From: Pseudomonadota bacterium
GTDB taxonomy: Bacteria; Pseudomonadota; Alphaproteobacteria; Rhodobacterales; Rhodobacteraceae
Direction of reading: 5' to 3'
Assembly: GCA_963205235.1 (NCBI GenBank)
Contig: CAUJIP010000045.1
Coordinates: forward strand, 1-64,000
Length of the DNA stretch: 64,000 nucleotides
The position numbers were made by a program, and so were the translations under genes. Of the stretch, positions 30,822-41,638 are shown piece by piece (the first letter of the stretch is position 1; the number at the start of each line of letters is the position of its first letter). The notes below the pieces were generated by a model. It had not been told where the DNA came from, ran no database searches, and worked only from the letters and a program-made list of their open reading frames with translations.

Positions 30822-32165
30822 TTACAACGACCGTTCGACCGCCGCGACGATCTCGTCCACGACCGAGGCGAGCATGGCTTCATCCTCGCATTCCGCCATC
30901 ACACGGATCAGCGGTTCCGTGCCCGACTTGCGGATCAAGAGCCGGCCCGCACCGCTGATCCGCGCTTCGGCCTCGGCAATCACCCGTTGCACGACATCCG
31001 CGCCCAGCGGATCAGCCCCGGCGGCATAGCGGACATTCTTCAGGATCTGCGGCACCGTGGCGAAATTCTGCGTCAGGGATGAGGCTGGCTTGCCCGTCCG
31101 CACCATTTCCGCCAGGAACTGCAGCCCCGCAATCAGCCCGTCGCCCGTGGTGGCAAAGTCGGTCATCACGATATGGCCCGACTGTTCGCCGCCAAGGTTG
31201 AAGCCGCCCTCGCGCATCCGTTCCACGACATAGCGGTCGCCGACAGCCGTGCGTTCCAGCCCGATGCCCCTGCCCCGCAAGAACCGCTCCAGCCCCAGGT
31301 TCGACATCACGGTCGCCACCAAAGCCCCGCCGCGCAGCCGGTCTTCCTCGGCCCAACGAGCGGCCAGAAGTGCCATGATCTGGTCGCCATCGGCCACCCG
31401 GCCCGTCTCATCCAGCACCATCAAACGGTCGGCGTCGCCATCCAGACAGATGCCGACATGCGCGCCATGGGTGACCACCGCTTCGGCGGCCGTTTCGGGA
31501 TGGGTCGACCCGCAATTGGCGTTGATATTGGTGCCGTTCGGGGTAACCCCAACCGGGATCACCTCGGCCCCCAACTCCCACAGCACCTCGGGCGCTGCCT
31601 TGTAGGCCGCCCCGTTGGCGCAATCGAGCACCACTTTCAGACCGTCCAGCCGCAGACCGGACGGGAAGCTTGTCTTGACGAATTCCTGATACCGGCCCCG
31701 CCCGTCCTCGATCCGCTTGGCGCGACCGATGTTTTCGGGCTTGGCCGGGGTGATCTCGCCTTCGATCATGGCCTCGATCTCGGCCTCGGCGGCGTCGGAC
31801 AGCTTGAACCCGTCCGGGCCAAAGAACTTGATCCCGTTGTCCTGATGCGGGTTGTGGCTGGCGGAAATCATCACCCCGACATCCGCCCGCATCGACCGGG
31901 TCAGATAGCCGACCGCAGGCGTCGGCACCGGACCCAACAGCAGCACGTTCATGCCCGTCGAGGTCAGCCCCGCCGTCAGTGCGTTTTCCAGCATATAGCC
32001 GGAAAGCCGCGTATCCTTGCCGATCACCACGCGGTGCGCGGTGCTGCCATCGCGGCGGAAATACCGCCCCGCCGCAGCGCCCAGCTTCAGCGCCAATTCC
32101 GCCGTCATCGGCCAAGAATTCGCCCGACCCCGCACCCCATCGGTGCCGAAAAGCTTGCGGCTCAT
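30822..32165 (-). CDS. glmM: Phosphoglucosamine mutase
   Basis: [66 protein letters not shown]. Confidence 0.96.
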   Translation of the reverse strand: MSRKLFGTDGVRGRANSWPMTAELALKLGAAAGRYFRRDGSTAHRVVIGKDTRLSGYMLENALTAGLTSTGMNVLLLGPVPTPAVGYLTRSMRADVGVMISASHNPHQDNGIKFFGPDGFKLSDAAEAEIEAMIEGEITPAKPENIGRAKRIEDGRGRYQEFVKTSFPSGLRLDGLKVVLDCANGAAYKAAPEVLWELGAEVIPVGVTPNGTNINANCGSTHPETAAEAVVTHGAHVGICLDGDADRLMVLDETGRVADGDQIMALLAARWAEEDRLRGGALVATVMSNLGLERFLRGRGIGLERTAVGDRYVVERMREGGFNLGGEQSGHIVMTDFATTGDGLIAGLQFLAEMVRTGKPASSLTQNFATVPQILKNVRYAAGADPLGADVVQRVIAEAEARISGAGRLLIRKSGTEPLIRVMAECEDEAMLASVVDEIVAAVERSL

Positions 32166-33181
32166 GTTTCACCCTTCAGATGGTCGGTGTTCATCGCCTG
32201 CCAAAGGCGCAGCGCTTGCCGCGTTGCGGCGACGTCATGCACCCTGACGATCTGCACGCCCTGCGCCACCCCGGCCAGCGCGGTGGCCACCGATCCCGGC
32301 ATTCGCGCCTCGGGCCGTTCGGCCTGACCGATGGCCCCGATGAACCGCTTGCGTGAGGTGCCAAGCAGGATCGAGCAGCCAATGCCATGAAACAGCGACA
32401 GGCGGCGCAGCAGGGCAAGGTTATGCGCCTGCGTCTTGCCAAAGCCGATGCCGGGGTCAATCGCGATCCGCGCCGGGTCGATCCCCAAAGCCACGGCCCC
32501 CGCCACATGGGCGGCAAGCGCGTCAAAGACGTCCAGCAGCACATCGTCATACTGCGGGTCGTTCTGCATCGTCTCGGGCGCGCCCTGCGCATGCATCAGG
32601 ATGACCGGCACCCCGGACTTGGCCACCAGCGGCCCCATCGCAGGATCAAACCCGAAGGCCGAGACATCGTTGACCGCACTAGCCCCCGCCTGCAGCGCCG
32701 AGACCGCAACCAGCGACTTGCGCGTGTCGATCGAGATTGGCGCTCGCAGTCCTTCGGCCCGCAGCGCCTCGATCACCGGGACAGTGCGCAGGATTTCATC
32801 CTGAATCCGCACTTCCGCAGCGCCGGGCCGGGTGCTTTCGCCGCCGATATCCAGAAATTCGGCCACCTTGGCGATCTTCTGACCCTCGGCGACCGCACTG
32901 TCGACGGCCACATACTTGCCGCCGTCCGAAAAGCTGTCGGGCGTCACGTTCAGGATGCCCATCACCCGGGGCCGGTCCAGCGTCACCCCGGCAAAGCTGG
33001 GACGGGCGGCCGTCAGGCGGGTCAGGATCGGCTGCGGCACATCCCCCGCAGCAATCAGCCGCGGGGCAGCATTACGCGAGATCACCTCAACCCGGTCGAA
33101 CCAGCACCAGCCACCGGCAAGGGCATAGGACCCGACCGTGCGGGCGGGATCGGTCATCGCGATCGGTCTGAAATATTCCAT
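32162..33181 (-). CDS. folP: Dihydropteroate synthase
   Basis: [71 protein letters not shown] overlap with glmM. Confidence 0.95.
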   Translation of the reverse strand: MEYFRPIAMTDPARTVGSYALAGGWCWFDRVEVISRNAAPRLIAAGDVPQPILTRLTAARPSFAGVTLDRPRVMGILNVTPDSFSDGGKYVAVDSAVAEGQKIAKVAEFLDIGGESTRPGAAEVRIQDEILRTVPVIEALRAEGLRAPISIDTRKSLVAVSALQAGASAVNDVSAFGFDPAMGPLVAKSGVPVILMHAQGAPETMQNDPQYDDVLLDVFDALAAHVAGAVALGIDPARIAIDPGIGFGKTQAHNLALLRRLSLFHGIGCSILLGTSRKRFIGAIGQAERPEARMPGSVATALAGVAQGVQIVRVHDVAATRQALRLWQAMNTDHLKGET

Positions 33182-33226
33182 TCCATCGAATTGGCCGATG
33201 GAATAGCCCTTGGCAAGGGGGAAGGT

Positions 33227-34129
33227 TCAGCGCCGCCGCACCGGCACGCGGCTTCCTGCCGGGACTGCAACTTCGCCGTGAACGGCCAGCGCCGTCGCCG
33301 ACAGCGTTTCCGCCAGCCACAGCGCCAGCGCGACCGGGTCGGTGCCTTTCGGCCCGTCAACCGCATCCAGCACCAGCTTTGACGGGGCCCAGACCACCGT
33401 CTGCCCGCGCCGCATCGCCCAGTCGATTTCCGTCCGCGTCGCCACCACCACACAGCGCGCATCGCGGGCGGCAAGGGTCCAGGCGTTTTGTTCAATGGCC
33501 AAAAGGTCGATCCGGCGCTGCGTCGGCTTGTGACCGGTCACCGCGCGGGGATAGTCGGGCAGGCCCACCGTCAGGATCAGCGGCAAACCCTCGGCCAAAA
33601 GCCCATCAAGCCGGTTCGAAAGCCCCGCGTCATGGATTGCGGCATTGTCCAGAAACACGACCAGCGGATGCATCGCCTCCAGCCCGTCCTGACCGCTGCG
33701 CTGAACCGGGCGTTCGGCCCGCGACCGGGCGATTTCCACACCCAGGGCATAGGGCCCGACATCCAGCTTTTCGATCCGCACAAAGACCCGCATCGCCGCA
33801 GGTTCCAGCAAGATACGTTCGGCCACCCGCTCGGCCAAAGTCTCCAGCAGGTTCAGCCGTTCGGCGGCCAGCTCATCCGCAATCGCTTCGGTGATCTTGT
33901 CATAAGACAGGATGCGGTCGACATCATCCTCAAGCGGTTCGGTAACCGGGCGAACCTCGACCACCACGTTGAACCGCAGGCGCTGCTTGTGACCGCGTTC
34001 CTTTTGGAAAGCACCGATATCGGCCTCGACCACATGATCGCGCAGACTGATCCTGTCGCGCGGGTTGCCAGTACCCGAGGCTTCGGCACGCGCCTCGGGA
34101 TGGGCGAAGGCAAGCTCGATATCGCTCAT
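33227..34129 (-). CDS. folB: Dihydroneopterin aldolase with C-terminal extension of unknown function
   Basis: N-terminal ISLRDHVVEADIGAFQKERGHKQRLRFNVVVEV...DRILSYDKITEAIADELAAERLNLLETLAERVAERIL matches FolB; about 170 additional aa (PLVVFLDNAAIHDAGLSNRLDGLLAEGLPLILTVGLPDYPRAVTG...). Confidence 0.82.
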   Translation of the reverse strand: MSDIELAFAHPEARAEASGTGNPRDRISLRDHVVEADIGAFQKERGHKQRLRFNVVVEVRPVTEPLEDDVDRILSYDKITEAIADELAAERLNLLETLAERVAERILLEPAAMRVFVRIEKLDVGPYALGVEIARSRAERPVQRSGQDGLEAMHPLVVFLDNAAIHDAGLSNRLDGLLAEGLPLILTVGLPDYPRAVTGHKPTQRRIDLLAIEQNAWTLAARDARCVVVATRTEIDWAMRRGQTVVWAPSKLVLDAVDGPKGTDPVALALWLAETLSATALAVHGEVAVPAGSRVPVRRR

Positions 34130-34223
34130 GGGTTTGCCTCCTCGCACTTCCGGCGCGGTCTTCTTAGCACGCAGACCCTGCCCGCCGCCAGCATCGGCGG
34201 CATCCCGCAGGGCATGTGCGACA

Positions 34224-34850
34224 TCACCCCTTGGCACCGGGTTGGCGATAGAACACATGCGCGCCGATCTTGGCCGTCCGGGCAAAGCGTTTCGACCAGT
34301 CTGGCCGCACGCCGCCCGTGTGGAAATGCGTTGCCCCGTCGGTCAGCACGCGCGGCGCACCGTCCAGCATCGCCCGCGCAATCCGGCCTGCAAGATCGGC
34401 CGCACCCTCTTCACGCATCTTGTCGGTATGTCCGTCACAGACATAGGAAAACTGGCACCCGCCGCCGCCACGTTGCTTGACCACGCCACAGACCGTGCGC
34501 GGATAAAGGTGGCTGTCGCGCCGGTTCAGGATCACTTCGGCCACGGCGATCTGGCCCTGCAGGCTTTCGCCGCGCGCCTCGAAATACACCGCTTCGGTCA
34601 GGCATTGCCAATCGGCGTCGCCTTCGGGCGCGGGCTGCGCTGCCAGCCATTCCGCGCTTAACCCATCGGTCTGGGCCGAGGCTGGCAGGATCACCGACAG
34701 GTCAGGGGACGGCAGAACCACCAGTTCCGGGGCCAGCGACGTCGCCGCAATCGTTGCAATTGCCCCATCCCAGGGCCGAGACGTATCCACCGTCGCCGGC
34801 GAAATCGCCAGCGAAAGTGCGGTCGCACGCACCATCATCAAAGATATCAT
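34224..34850 (-). CDS. Cell wall hydrolase, SleB-like
   Basis: LTEAVYFEARGESLQGQIAVAEVILNRRDSHLYPRTVCGVVKQ...CQFSYVCDGH. Confidence 0.88.
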   Translation of the reverse strand: MISLMMVRATALSLAISPATVDTSRPWDGAIATIAATSLAPELVVLPSPDLSVILPASAQTDGLSAEWLAAQPAPEGDADWQCLTEAVYFEARGESLQGQIAVAEVILNRRDSHLYPRTVCGVVKQRGGGGCQFSYVCDGHTDKMREEGAADLAGRIARAMLDGAPRVLTDGATHFHTGGVRPDWSKRFARTAKIGAHVFYRQPGAKG

Positions 34851-34951
34851 ACCGCTCTTCCGTCGTTGTTTCGTCCGGCGGAAGTGCCCCCGCCTTGCAA
34901 GCCCGGGGGAGTTAGGGGAGCCACGGCAATGGGTCTACCGCTGTTGCAAAA

Positions 34952-35012
34952 TTGCAACGGAAATTCGGGAAATCTAGGCGAAAACACGCCGAAAATTCGC
35001 TGCAATGCAGCG
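34952..35012. promoter_or_regulatory. Two adjacent short inverted repeats in AT-rich DNA upstream of the sleB-like gene
   Basis: GTTGCAA-AA-TTGCAAC and CGCTGC-AAT-GCAGCG (34998-35012) seen by eye between sleB start and ppdK stop; position of the first is approximate. Confidence 0.35.
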
Positions 35013-35043
35013 AGAATTCATCTATACTACTGTAATTAATGGA

Positions 35044-37581
35044 TTATTTACGATCATTCAGCGCCAGATGTGCCGCAGCCAACCGCGCCATGGGCACCCG
35101 ATAGGGCGAACAGGACACGTAATCGAACCCGGCCCGACGGCAAAAGTCGATGGATTCCGGGTTGCCGCCATGCTCACCGCAGATCGACAGCGTCAGGTCG
35201 GCACGGGTCCGCCGACCGCGTTCCGCCCCGATGTGCAAAAGTTCGCCGACCCCGTCGATGTCAAGAATGTGAAACGGATCTTCGGGGAACACGCCTTGCC
35301 GGACATAGGTGTTCATGAACCGCCCGGCATCATCGCGCGAAAGGCCATAGGTCATCTGGGTCAAGTCATTGGTCCCAAAGGAAAGAAACGCCGCATGCTG
35401 GGCAATCTCACCCGCCCGCAAGGCCGCCCGCGGGGTCTCGACCATGACCCCGAGCTTATAGTCGAAATCGGCCCCCGCCTTGGTGCGCACCATCGCCGCC
35501 AGCGCGTCGATCCGGGTCTTGACCAGTTCAACCTCACGCCGCGCGCTGACCAGCGGGATCATGATTTCCGGCACCACCGGCGCACCACGGCGGGCGCTTT
35601 CCAGCGTCGCCTCGAAAATCGCCTGCGCCTGCATGTCATAGATTTCCGGCAGCACGACCCCCAGCCGCACCCCCCGCATGCCAAGCATCGGGTTCACTTC
35701 GGTCAAAGCCTCGGCCCGGCGGGTGACTTCCGACAGCGGGCGGTCCAAAGCTTCGGCCAGATCGCGCAGCCCTTCGCGGTCGGAGGGCAGAAATTCATGC
35801 AGGGGCGGGTCGAACAGCCGGATACAGACCGGCAATCCCTGCATGATTTCAAAGAGCTGCACGAAATCCGCCCGCTGCATCGGCAACAGCCGCGCCAGCG
35901 CCGCCGCCCGGTCGCCGGGCGTGTCGGCAAAGATCATCTCGCGCATCACGACCAGACGGTCTTCGTCAAAGAACATGTGTTCGGTCCTGCACAGGCCGAT
36001 CCCCTGCGCCTCGAACTTCCGGGCGGTCGCGGCATCAGCGGGGGTGTCGGCATTGGCCCGCACGCCGATGTCGCGCACCTCATCCGCCCAGGCCAGAAGC
36101 CTGCGGAAACTGTCGTCCAAAGCCGGGGGCAGCATGTCGGCGGCACCCGCCAGCGCTTCGCCTTTTGAGCCGTCAAGCGTGATCACGTCGCCTTCGCGGA
36201 AGATGCGGCCATCCTGGGTCGTCAGCTTTTTATCCTTTGAATCCAGCCGGATATCGCTGGCACCAACCACAGCAGGCAAGCCAAGCCCCCGCGCGATCAC
36301 CGCCGCGTGGCTGGTCATGCCGCCGCGTTCAGTCAGCACCGCGACCGATGAATGCATACCGCGAATGTCTTCGGGTGAGGTTTCGCGGCGCACAAGGATG
36401 CAAGGTTCACCCTTGGCGGCACTGGCTTGGGCTGCGGCCGAGGAAAAGACCAGCTTGCCGGTCGCCGCACCGGGGCTGGCGGCGATGCCATGGGCGATCA
36501 CATCGCGCGCGCCGCGCGGGTCGACCTGATGGTGCAGAAGTTCAGACAGCGCACGCGGTTCGACCCGCAGAACCGCCTCATTTCGTTCGATAATTCCGTC
36601 TTCGGCCAAGGCCACGGCGATCCGCAGTCCAGCCCGCGCCGAGCGCTGGACCTTGACCGCATCCAGAACCGCCAGACGGCCGTCCTCGACGGTGAATTCG
36701 ATCTGCATTTCTTCGCGCAACCGGGCGCGGCAGGTGGCACCGTGGTCGACCAGTGTCGCAAAGATTTCCGGCGCGACATCCTCCAGCGAGGGGCCGCGCG
36801 GGTCGCGGGTCAGGTACAGCGCTTCTGTCGTCTTCAGGGCATCGCGGCCCTGGCTTTGGCCAAGGTAACGCCCGGTGATCTGGCGCTGACCGGTGACCGG
36901 ATCGACGAACTGGATGACACCCGACCCGGAAATACCCTGCCCTATCCCTTGTGCCATTTCCTGCACGACAAGGCCCAAAGCCGCATCATCTGGGGCCCCT
37001 TTGGCCTGCCGCAGAAGCCGCGCCGAGGTGCCTTCCCAGGCCCTTGCCATGCTTCTTAGCACCTCTGAAAGCTGTTTTGACGCTTCTTGCGGGAAGGGTT
37101 CGTCGGTCTCGAGCTCATATTCCCGCAGGGCATCGCGGAGGGCTCCCGGCCCCGGTTTCAGGGCGTCGAAGACATCAGGGTCCAACCGCGCGACGTGGAT
37201 GGCGTAGGCTTGCACGAAGCGGAGGTACAGGGCGTCTGCGGCCGCCTCTCCATGCGTCTCGGCAAGGCGGGCGTGGCGTTTGGCGTTCAGGCCGATATTC
37301 AGCACGGTGCCCGGCCCGCCCCAATCGGGGTTGGCGGGGCTGGGGCGGACGGAAATCAGCGGGCCGTCACCGAAATGATCAAGAATTCCAACGGTATCAA
37401 CACCTTGCCCCGTCGCGATGGCGCGAACGCTGGACGCTGGAAGCGCCACCGATTTCGGCACCGGAAGGTCCAGCCGGACCAGTCTTTGCAGGCATTTCGC
37501 CCGCCAGCCATGACTTGCCGTCGCGATCTCGGCCCCCGGCGTGATCTCGGAAAATTCGGCGATGGGATCGATTTTCTGCAC
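35044..37581 (-). CDS. ppdK: Pyruvate phosphate dikinase (845 aa)
   Basis: PILVRRETSPEDIRGM, ILTERGGMTSHAAVIARGLGLPAVVG (catalytic His region), GIGLCRTEHMFFDEDR, SICGEHGGNPESIDFCRRAGFDYVSCSPYRVPMARLAAA. Confidence 0.92.
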   Translation of the reverse strand: MQKIDPIAEFSEITPGAEIATASHGWRAKCLQRLVRLDLPVPKSVALPASSVRAIATGQGVDTVGILDHFGDGPLISVRPSPANPDWGGPGTVLNIGLNAKRHARLAETHGEAAADALYLRFVQAYAIHVARLDPDVFDALKPGPGALRDALREYELETDEPFPQEASKQLSEVLRSMARAWEGTSARLLRQAKGAPDDAALGLVVQEMAQGIGQGISGSGVIQFVDPVTGQRQITGRYLGQSQGRDALKTTEALYLTRDPRGPSLEDVAPEIFATLVDHGATCRARLREEMQIEFTVEDGRLAVLDAVKVQRSARAGLRIAVALAEDGIIERNEAVLRVEPRALSELLHHQVDPRGARDVIAHGIAASPGAATGKLVFSSAAAQASAAKGEPCILVRRETSPEDIRGMHSSVAVLTERGGMTSHAAVIARGLGLPAVVGASDIRLDSKDKKLTTQDGRIFREGDVITLDGSKGEALAGAADMLPPALDDSFRRLLAWADEVRDIGVRANADTPADAATARKFEAQGIGLCRTEHMFFDEDRLVVMREMIFADTPGDRAAALARLLPMQRADFVQLFEIMQGLPVCIRLFDPPLHEFLPSDREGLRDLAEALDRPLSEVTRRAEALTEVNPMLGMRGVRLGVVLPEIYDMQAQAIFEATLESARRGAPVVPEIMIPLVSARREVELVKTRIDALAAMVRTKAGADFDYKLGVMVETPRAALRAGEIAQHAAFLSFGTNDLTQMTYGLSRDDAGRFMNTYVRQGVFPEDPFHILDIDGVGELLHIGAERGRRTRADLTLSICGEHGGNPESIDFCRRAGFDYVSCSPYRVPMARLAAAHLALNDRK

Positions 37582-37716
37582 TGCGGCACCCTTGGTTCAG
37601 ATGCAGCATAGACCGAAAGACCTGTCACGCAAGCTTTGCATGGGCTTGGGGCCGCAAGGGGGGCCGGTTTGCGGCCAAAGGCTTGGGGGCGCTGGATTAA
37701 TCGGGGCTTTGAGGGC

Positions 37717-37766
37717 GGAAGACGGGGGCAAGAAAGTGTCTTGCTTTTGTCTTCCTTCCGTCTTCC
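37717..37766. other. Nested stem-loop between glyS and ppdK
   Basis: GGAAGACGG (37717-37725)/CCGTCTTCC (37758-37766) enclosing GCAAGA/TCTTGC. Confidence 0.45.
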
Positions 37767-37814
37767 CTCCGCCGGGGGAAAGGGGTGTTAACCATTCCCC
37801 CCGAATCGGCTGGC

Positions 37815-40055
37815 TTACCCTTCGATCCGGTTCAGGTCGGCCACACCGGAACAGACCGCGCGGATGCGGTGGAGGAGGTTCAGGCGGTTCCGCCGCACGA
37901 CCTGATTGTCGCTGTTGACCTGCACGGCGGTGAAGAAGGCGTCGATGGGTTGGCGCAGGGCGGCCATCGCGGCCATGGCGGTAGCGAAATCTTCGGCCTT
38001 CATCGCGGGGGTGATCGTCGCCTCGGCCTTGTCGAGGGCGGCGAAGAGGGCGCGTTCTTCGTCGGTCTCGGCGAATTTCAGGTCCGCGCCGAAGGAATAT
38101 TCGACGCCGTCCTTCGCTTCCGCCTGTGACAGGATGTTGTTGGCCCGCTTGAAGCCCTGCAAGAGGTTCGCGCCGTCTTCGGTCTTCATCACCGCCGCCA
38201 GCGCCTCGGCCCGCTTCACCAGAAGCGTGAGGTCGTCATTCCCCGGCATGGCAAGGCAGGCGTCGATGATGTCGTGCCGGATGCCTTGGTCCTTGAGGAA
38301 GACTTTCAGGCGGTCGTGGAAGAAGGAGAGGAGGTCGAGAACTTCTGCCGATACAGCAACATTTGCACCATTTGCCCCGGATTTGGCGTCGATCATTACT
38401 CTGGACATTGAAGTTGCGGTCCGGCGAATTTCTCCGATCTTCGAATGCGACATTTCATCTGTGACGCCCGAAAGCTCTTCCAAGAGTTCCTGCTTTTGGC
38501 TTTCTCTAAGCTTGAGAGTAGCGAAGATGTTCTTCGCTTCTGCTTTGTCTAGCACAGGCAGCAGCCCGCTTCTGTACAGACTCCCCAACACCAACCGGAT
38601 CACCCCCAGCGCCGCGCGACGCAGGGCAAACGGGTCCTTCGACCCCGTCGGCTTTTCGTCAATCGCCCAGAAGCCGGTCAGCGTGTCGATCTTGTCGGCC
38701 AGCGCCACGGCGACGGAGACCGGCTCGGTGGGGACGCCATCGCTTTCGCCCCTTGGCCGCCAGTGGTCGCGGGCGGCGTCGGCGACCGCCGGTTTCTCGC
38801 CAGCCTCCAGCGCGTAGTAGCGGCCCATGACGCCTTGCAGCTCGGGGAATTCGCCGACCATGGCGGAGCGGAGGTCGAGTTTGGCGATCTTCGCGGCCTG
38901 TTCGGCGTCGTCGGCATTGGCACCGACCAAGGGGGCGATTTCGCGGGCAAGGGCGGCGATGCGGGCGATGCGGTCAGCTTGGGAGCCAAGCTTGGCCTGG
39001 AAGGTGACGGATTTCAGCCCCTCAACCCATTCGCCCATCCCCGCCTTGGCCACGCGCAAGTCATTCTCCCAGAAGAATTTCGCGTCCGACAGGCGGGCGG
39101 CGAGGACTTTCTGGTTGCCTTTCAGGATTGTCGCCCCGCCATCCGGGGCCTCGATATTGGCGACGGTCACGAAGCCCTCGATGCGGCCAGTCTTGGGGTT
39201 GCGGACCGAGAAGAACTTCTGGTGTTCCTTCATGCTGGTCTGCAGCACTTCGGGCGGCAGGGACAGGAAGGCGTCGGCGATGCGGCCCATCAGGGGGACG
39301 GGCCATTCGACCAGACCGGCGACTTCGTTCAGAAGGCCCGCGTCGGGAACGACCTCCATCCCGGCGGCGAAGGCGAGGTTCTGGGCGGCTTGCCAGATCG
39401 CGGCCTCACGCTCGGCGGTGTCCAGCACCACGCGGGCGCGTTTCAGTTTGACGACGTAATCGTCAAAGCCTGACACGGTAAAGCGGCCATTGCCCATGAA
39501 GCGGTGGCCTTCGGTGGTGTTGCCAGCCTCGATCCCGTCAACCGTCAGCGGCACGACATGGGCACCGGTTTCGTCGGACAGAAGGCAGAGGATGCCTTGC
39601 AGCGGGCGCACCCAGCGCAGCGTGCCCGCGCCCCAGCGCATGGATTTCGGCCAGGGGAAGGTGCGGATGGTGGTTTCAAGGACCTCGGCCACGATGTCGG
39701 CGGCCGCACGGCCCGGTTTTTCGACCACGGCATAGAAGGTTTCGCCCTTCTTGTCGGCGCGGCGTTCAAGCTGGTCGAGGGTAAGGCCGGTCGACCGCAG
39801 GAAGCCGTCAATCGCCTGCTGCGGCGCTGTGGTCGACGGCCCTTTGCGTTCTTCGCGCACCGGGCGGCTTTCGGCGGTCAGCCCTTCGACCGACAGGGTC
39901 AGGCGGCGCGGGGTCGAGAAGGCCCCGGCAGAGGCATAGGTGAGACCGGCCTGAACCAGACCCTCGGTCACCAGCTTTTTCAGATCATCCCGCGCGCGGG
40001 GCTGCATCCGGGCGGGGATTTCTTCGGAGAAAAGCTCGATCAGCAAGTCGGCCAT
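37815..40055 (-). CDS. glyS: Glycyl-tRNA synthetase beta subunit
   Basis: DLLIELFSEEIPARMQPRARDDL, MRWGAGTLRWVRPLQGIL, DPFALRRAALGVIRL, FFTAVQVNSDNQVVRRNRLNLL. Confidence 0.95.
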   Translation of the reverse strand: MADLLIELFSEEIPARMQPRARDDLKKLVTEGLVQAGLTYASAGAFSTPRRLTLSVEGLTAESRPVREERKGPSTTAPQQAIDGFLRSTGLTLDQLERRADKKGETFYAVVEKPGRAAADIVAEVLETTIRTFPWPKSMRWGAGTLRWVRPLQGILCLLSDETGAHVVPLTVDGIEAGNTTEGHRFMGNGRFTVSGFDDYVVKLKRARVVLDTAEREAAIWQAAQNLAFAAGMEVVPDAGLLNEVAGLVEWPVPLMGRIADAFLSLPPEVLQTSMKEHQKFFSVRNPKTGRIEGFVTVANIEAPDGGATILKGNQKVLAARLSDAKFFWENDLRVAKAGMGEWVEGLKSVTFQAKLGSQADRIARIAALAREIAPLVGANADDAEQAAKIAKLDLRSAMVGEFPELQGVMGRYYALEAGEKPAVADAARDHWRPRGESDGVPTEPVSVAVALADKIDTLTGFWAIDEKPTGSKDPFALRRAALGVIRLVLGSLYRSGLLPVLDKAEAKNIFATLKLRESQKQELLEELSGVTDEMSHSKIGEIRRTATSMSRVMIDAKSGANGANVAVSAEVLDLLSFFHDRLKVFLKDQGIRHDIIDACLAMPGNDDLTLLVKRAEALAAVMKTEDGANLLQGFKRANNILSQAEAKDGVEYSFGADLKFAETDEERALFAALDKAEATITPAMKAEDFATAMAAMAALRQPIDAFFTAVQVNSDNQVVRRNRLNLLHRIRAVCSGVADLNRIEG

Positions 40056-40057
40056 GA

Positions 40058-40534
40058 TCAGTCCTTGTAAGCGTCGTTCAATTGCTGCCAGGCGAAGGCG
40101 CGGCCATCGGGGAAGACAGCGACCACGCGGTCGACGCCCTTGTGGATTTCGGGTTCGGAGAGGAAGGCGACCGCCTCGCCGGTTTCAAGCGCCGTGCCAA
40201 TCGCTTCGGCATCGAAACAGGGGAAGTTCGACGGCGCGATCAGGGGTTCGGCGGCGGGATAGACCTGATAAGTCTCGGTCAGGGTCGCAAGCGACATGGG
40301 CGTGGTAAAACAGGCGCGGAACTTGATCGGGCTGCTGTCGGCATCCACCCCGTCGATGCCCTGGACCACGATCGGTTCCGGCTGGCCGGTCGCGACCGAG
40401 ACAAGGCGGATCTCCTGGCCCGGCGTAAAGCTGACAGGGATGTAGAAGGCACGCTCGGCGGTGTACCAAAGCGCGGCACCTGCGATGGCGGCGGCAATCA
40501 CGGTGAACCCCACAAGGATGCGCCCGACATTCAC
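40058..40534 (-). CDS. Small membrane-anchored hypothetical protein between glyQ and glyS
   Basis: GTG start overlapping glyQ stop by 4 nt: [82 protein letters not shown]... Confidence 0.75.
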   Translation of the reverse strand: MNVGRILVGFTVIAAAIAGAALWYTAERAFYIPVSFTPGQEIRLVSVATGQPEPIVVQGIDGVDADSSPIKFRACFTTPMSLATLTETYQVYPAAEPLIAPSNFPCFDAEAIGTALETGEAVAFLSEPEIHKGVDRVVAVFPDGRAFAWQQLNDAYKD

Positions 40535-41457
40535 AGGTCCGCTCCCGCTTCGGTGCGCCGGAAGGCATCGGCGCATTGCTTGGCCAGCGCGCGGACGCGG
40601 CCGATATAGGCTTGGCGTTCGGTGACCGAAATCACGCCCCGCGCGTCGAGAAGGTTGAACAGATGGCTGGCCTTGATCGTCTGGTCATAGGCGGGGTGCG
40701 CCATGATGATGGTCTTGCCGTTCTTCGGATCAACCGGGTCAAAGGCGAGCAGGCGTTCGCATTCCGCCTCGGCATCCTTGAAGTGCTGGAACAGCATCTC
40801 GGTCGAAGCACCGTCGAAGTTGTGGCGCGAGTATTCCTCCTCCGTCTGGCGGAAGATGTCGCCGTATTTCAACGGGATCAGGCTGGACGGGTCGTTGAAG
40901 GGCATGTCCATGACGTGATCGACGCCCATCACATACATCGCAAGGCGTTCAAGGCCATAGGTAAGCTCGCCCGAGACGGGCTTGCAGTCGTGGCCGCCGA
41001 CCTGCTGGAAATAGGTGAACTGGCTGACTTCCATCCCATCGCACCAGACCTCCCAGCCCAGACCCCAGGCGCCAAGGGTGGGGGATTCCCAGTCATCCTC
41101 GACGAACCGAATGTCATGCAGGCCAAGGTCGATGCCGATGGCCGCCAGCGAGCCGAGATACAGCTCTTGCATGTCGGGGGGCGAGGGTTTGATGATGACC
41201 TGATACTGGTAGTAATGCTGCAACCGGTTCGGGTTTTCGCCATAGCGCCCGTCGGTCGGGCGGCGCGAGGGTTGCACATAGGCGGCGGCCCAAGGTTTTG
41301 ACCCAAGGCTGCGCAGGGTGGTTGCCGGGTGAAAGGTCCCTGCCCCCACTTCCATGTCATAGGGCTGCAGGACTGCGCAGCCTTTCGAGGCCCAATAGGC
41401 CTGCAACCGCAGGATGATTTCCTGAAAGCTTCTTGGCGTCGTCGGTGCTTCGGACAT
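40531..41457 (-). CDS. glyQ: Glycyl-tRNA synthetase alpha subunit
   Basis: [79 protein letters not shown]. Confidence 0.97.
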   Translation of the reverse strand: MSEAPTTPRSFQEIILRLQAYWASKGCAVLQPYDMEVGAGTFHPATTLRSLGSKPWAAAYVQPSRRPTDGRYGENPNRLQHYYQYQVIIKPSPPDMQELYLGSLAAIGIDLGLHDIRFVEDDWESPTLGAWGLGWEVWCDGMEVSQFTYFQQVGGHDCKPVSGELTYGLERLAMYVMGVDHVMDMPFNDPSSLIPLKYGDIFRQTEEEYSRHNFDGASTEMLFQHFKDAEAECERLLAFDPVDPKNGKTIIMAHPAYDQTIKASHLFNLLDARGVISVTERQAYIGRVRALAKQCADAFRRTEAGADL

Positions 41458-41638
41458 GTGTCTTTTCTGGCGTCTGATGCGGGGAAAGAATGCTGCCTCT
41501 CCCTATCCATTGGGAAGAAGGGGGTCAATTCCGGAAAGAACTGGCCGAAATCCGGGTTTCGGGCTTGCCGCGCCCGCCTTGATGGCTAATCTCGCCGCGA
41601 AACCTGCCTTTTTCCGTGTCCCAGTTCAGGAAGCCTTC

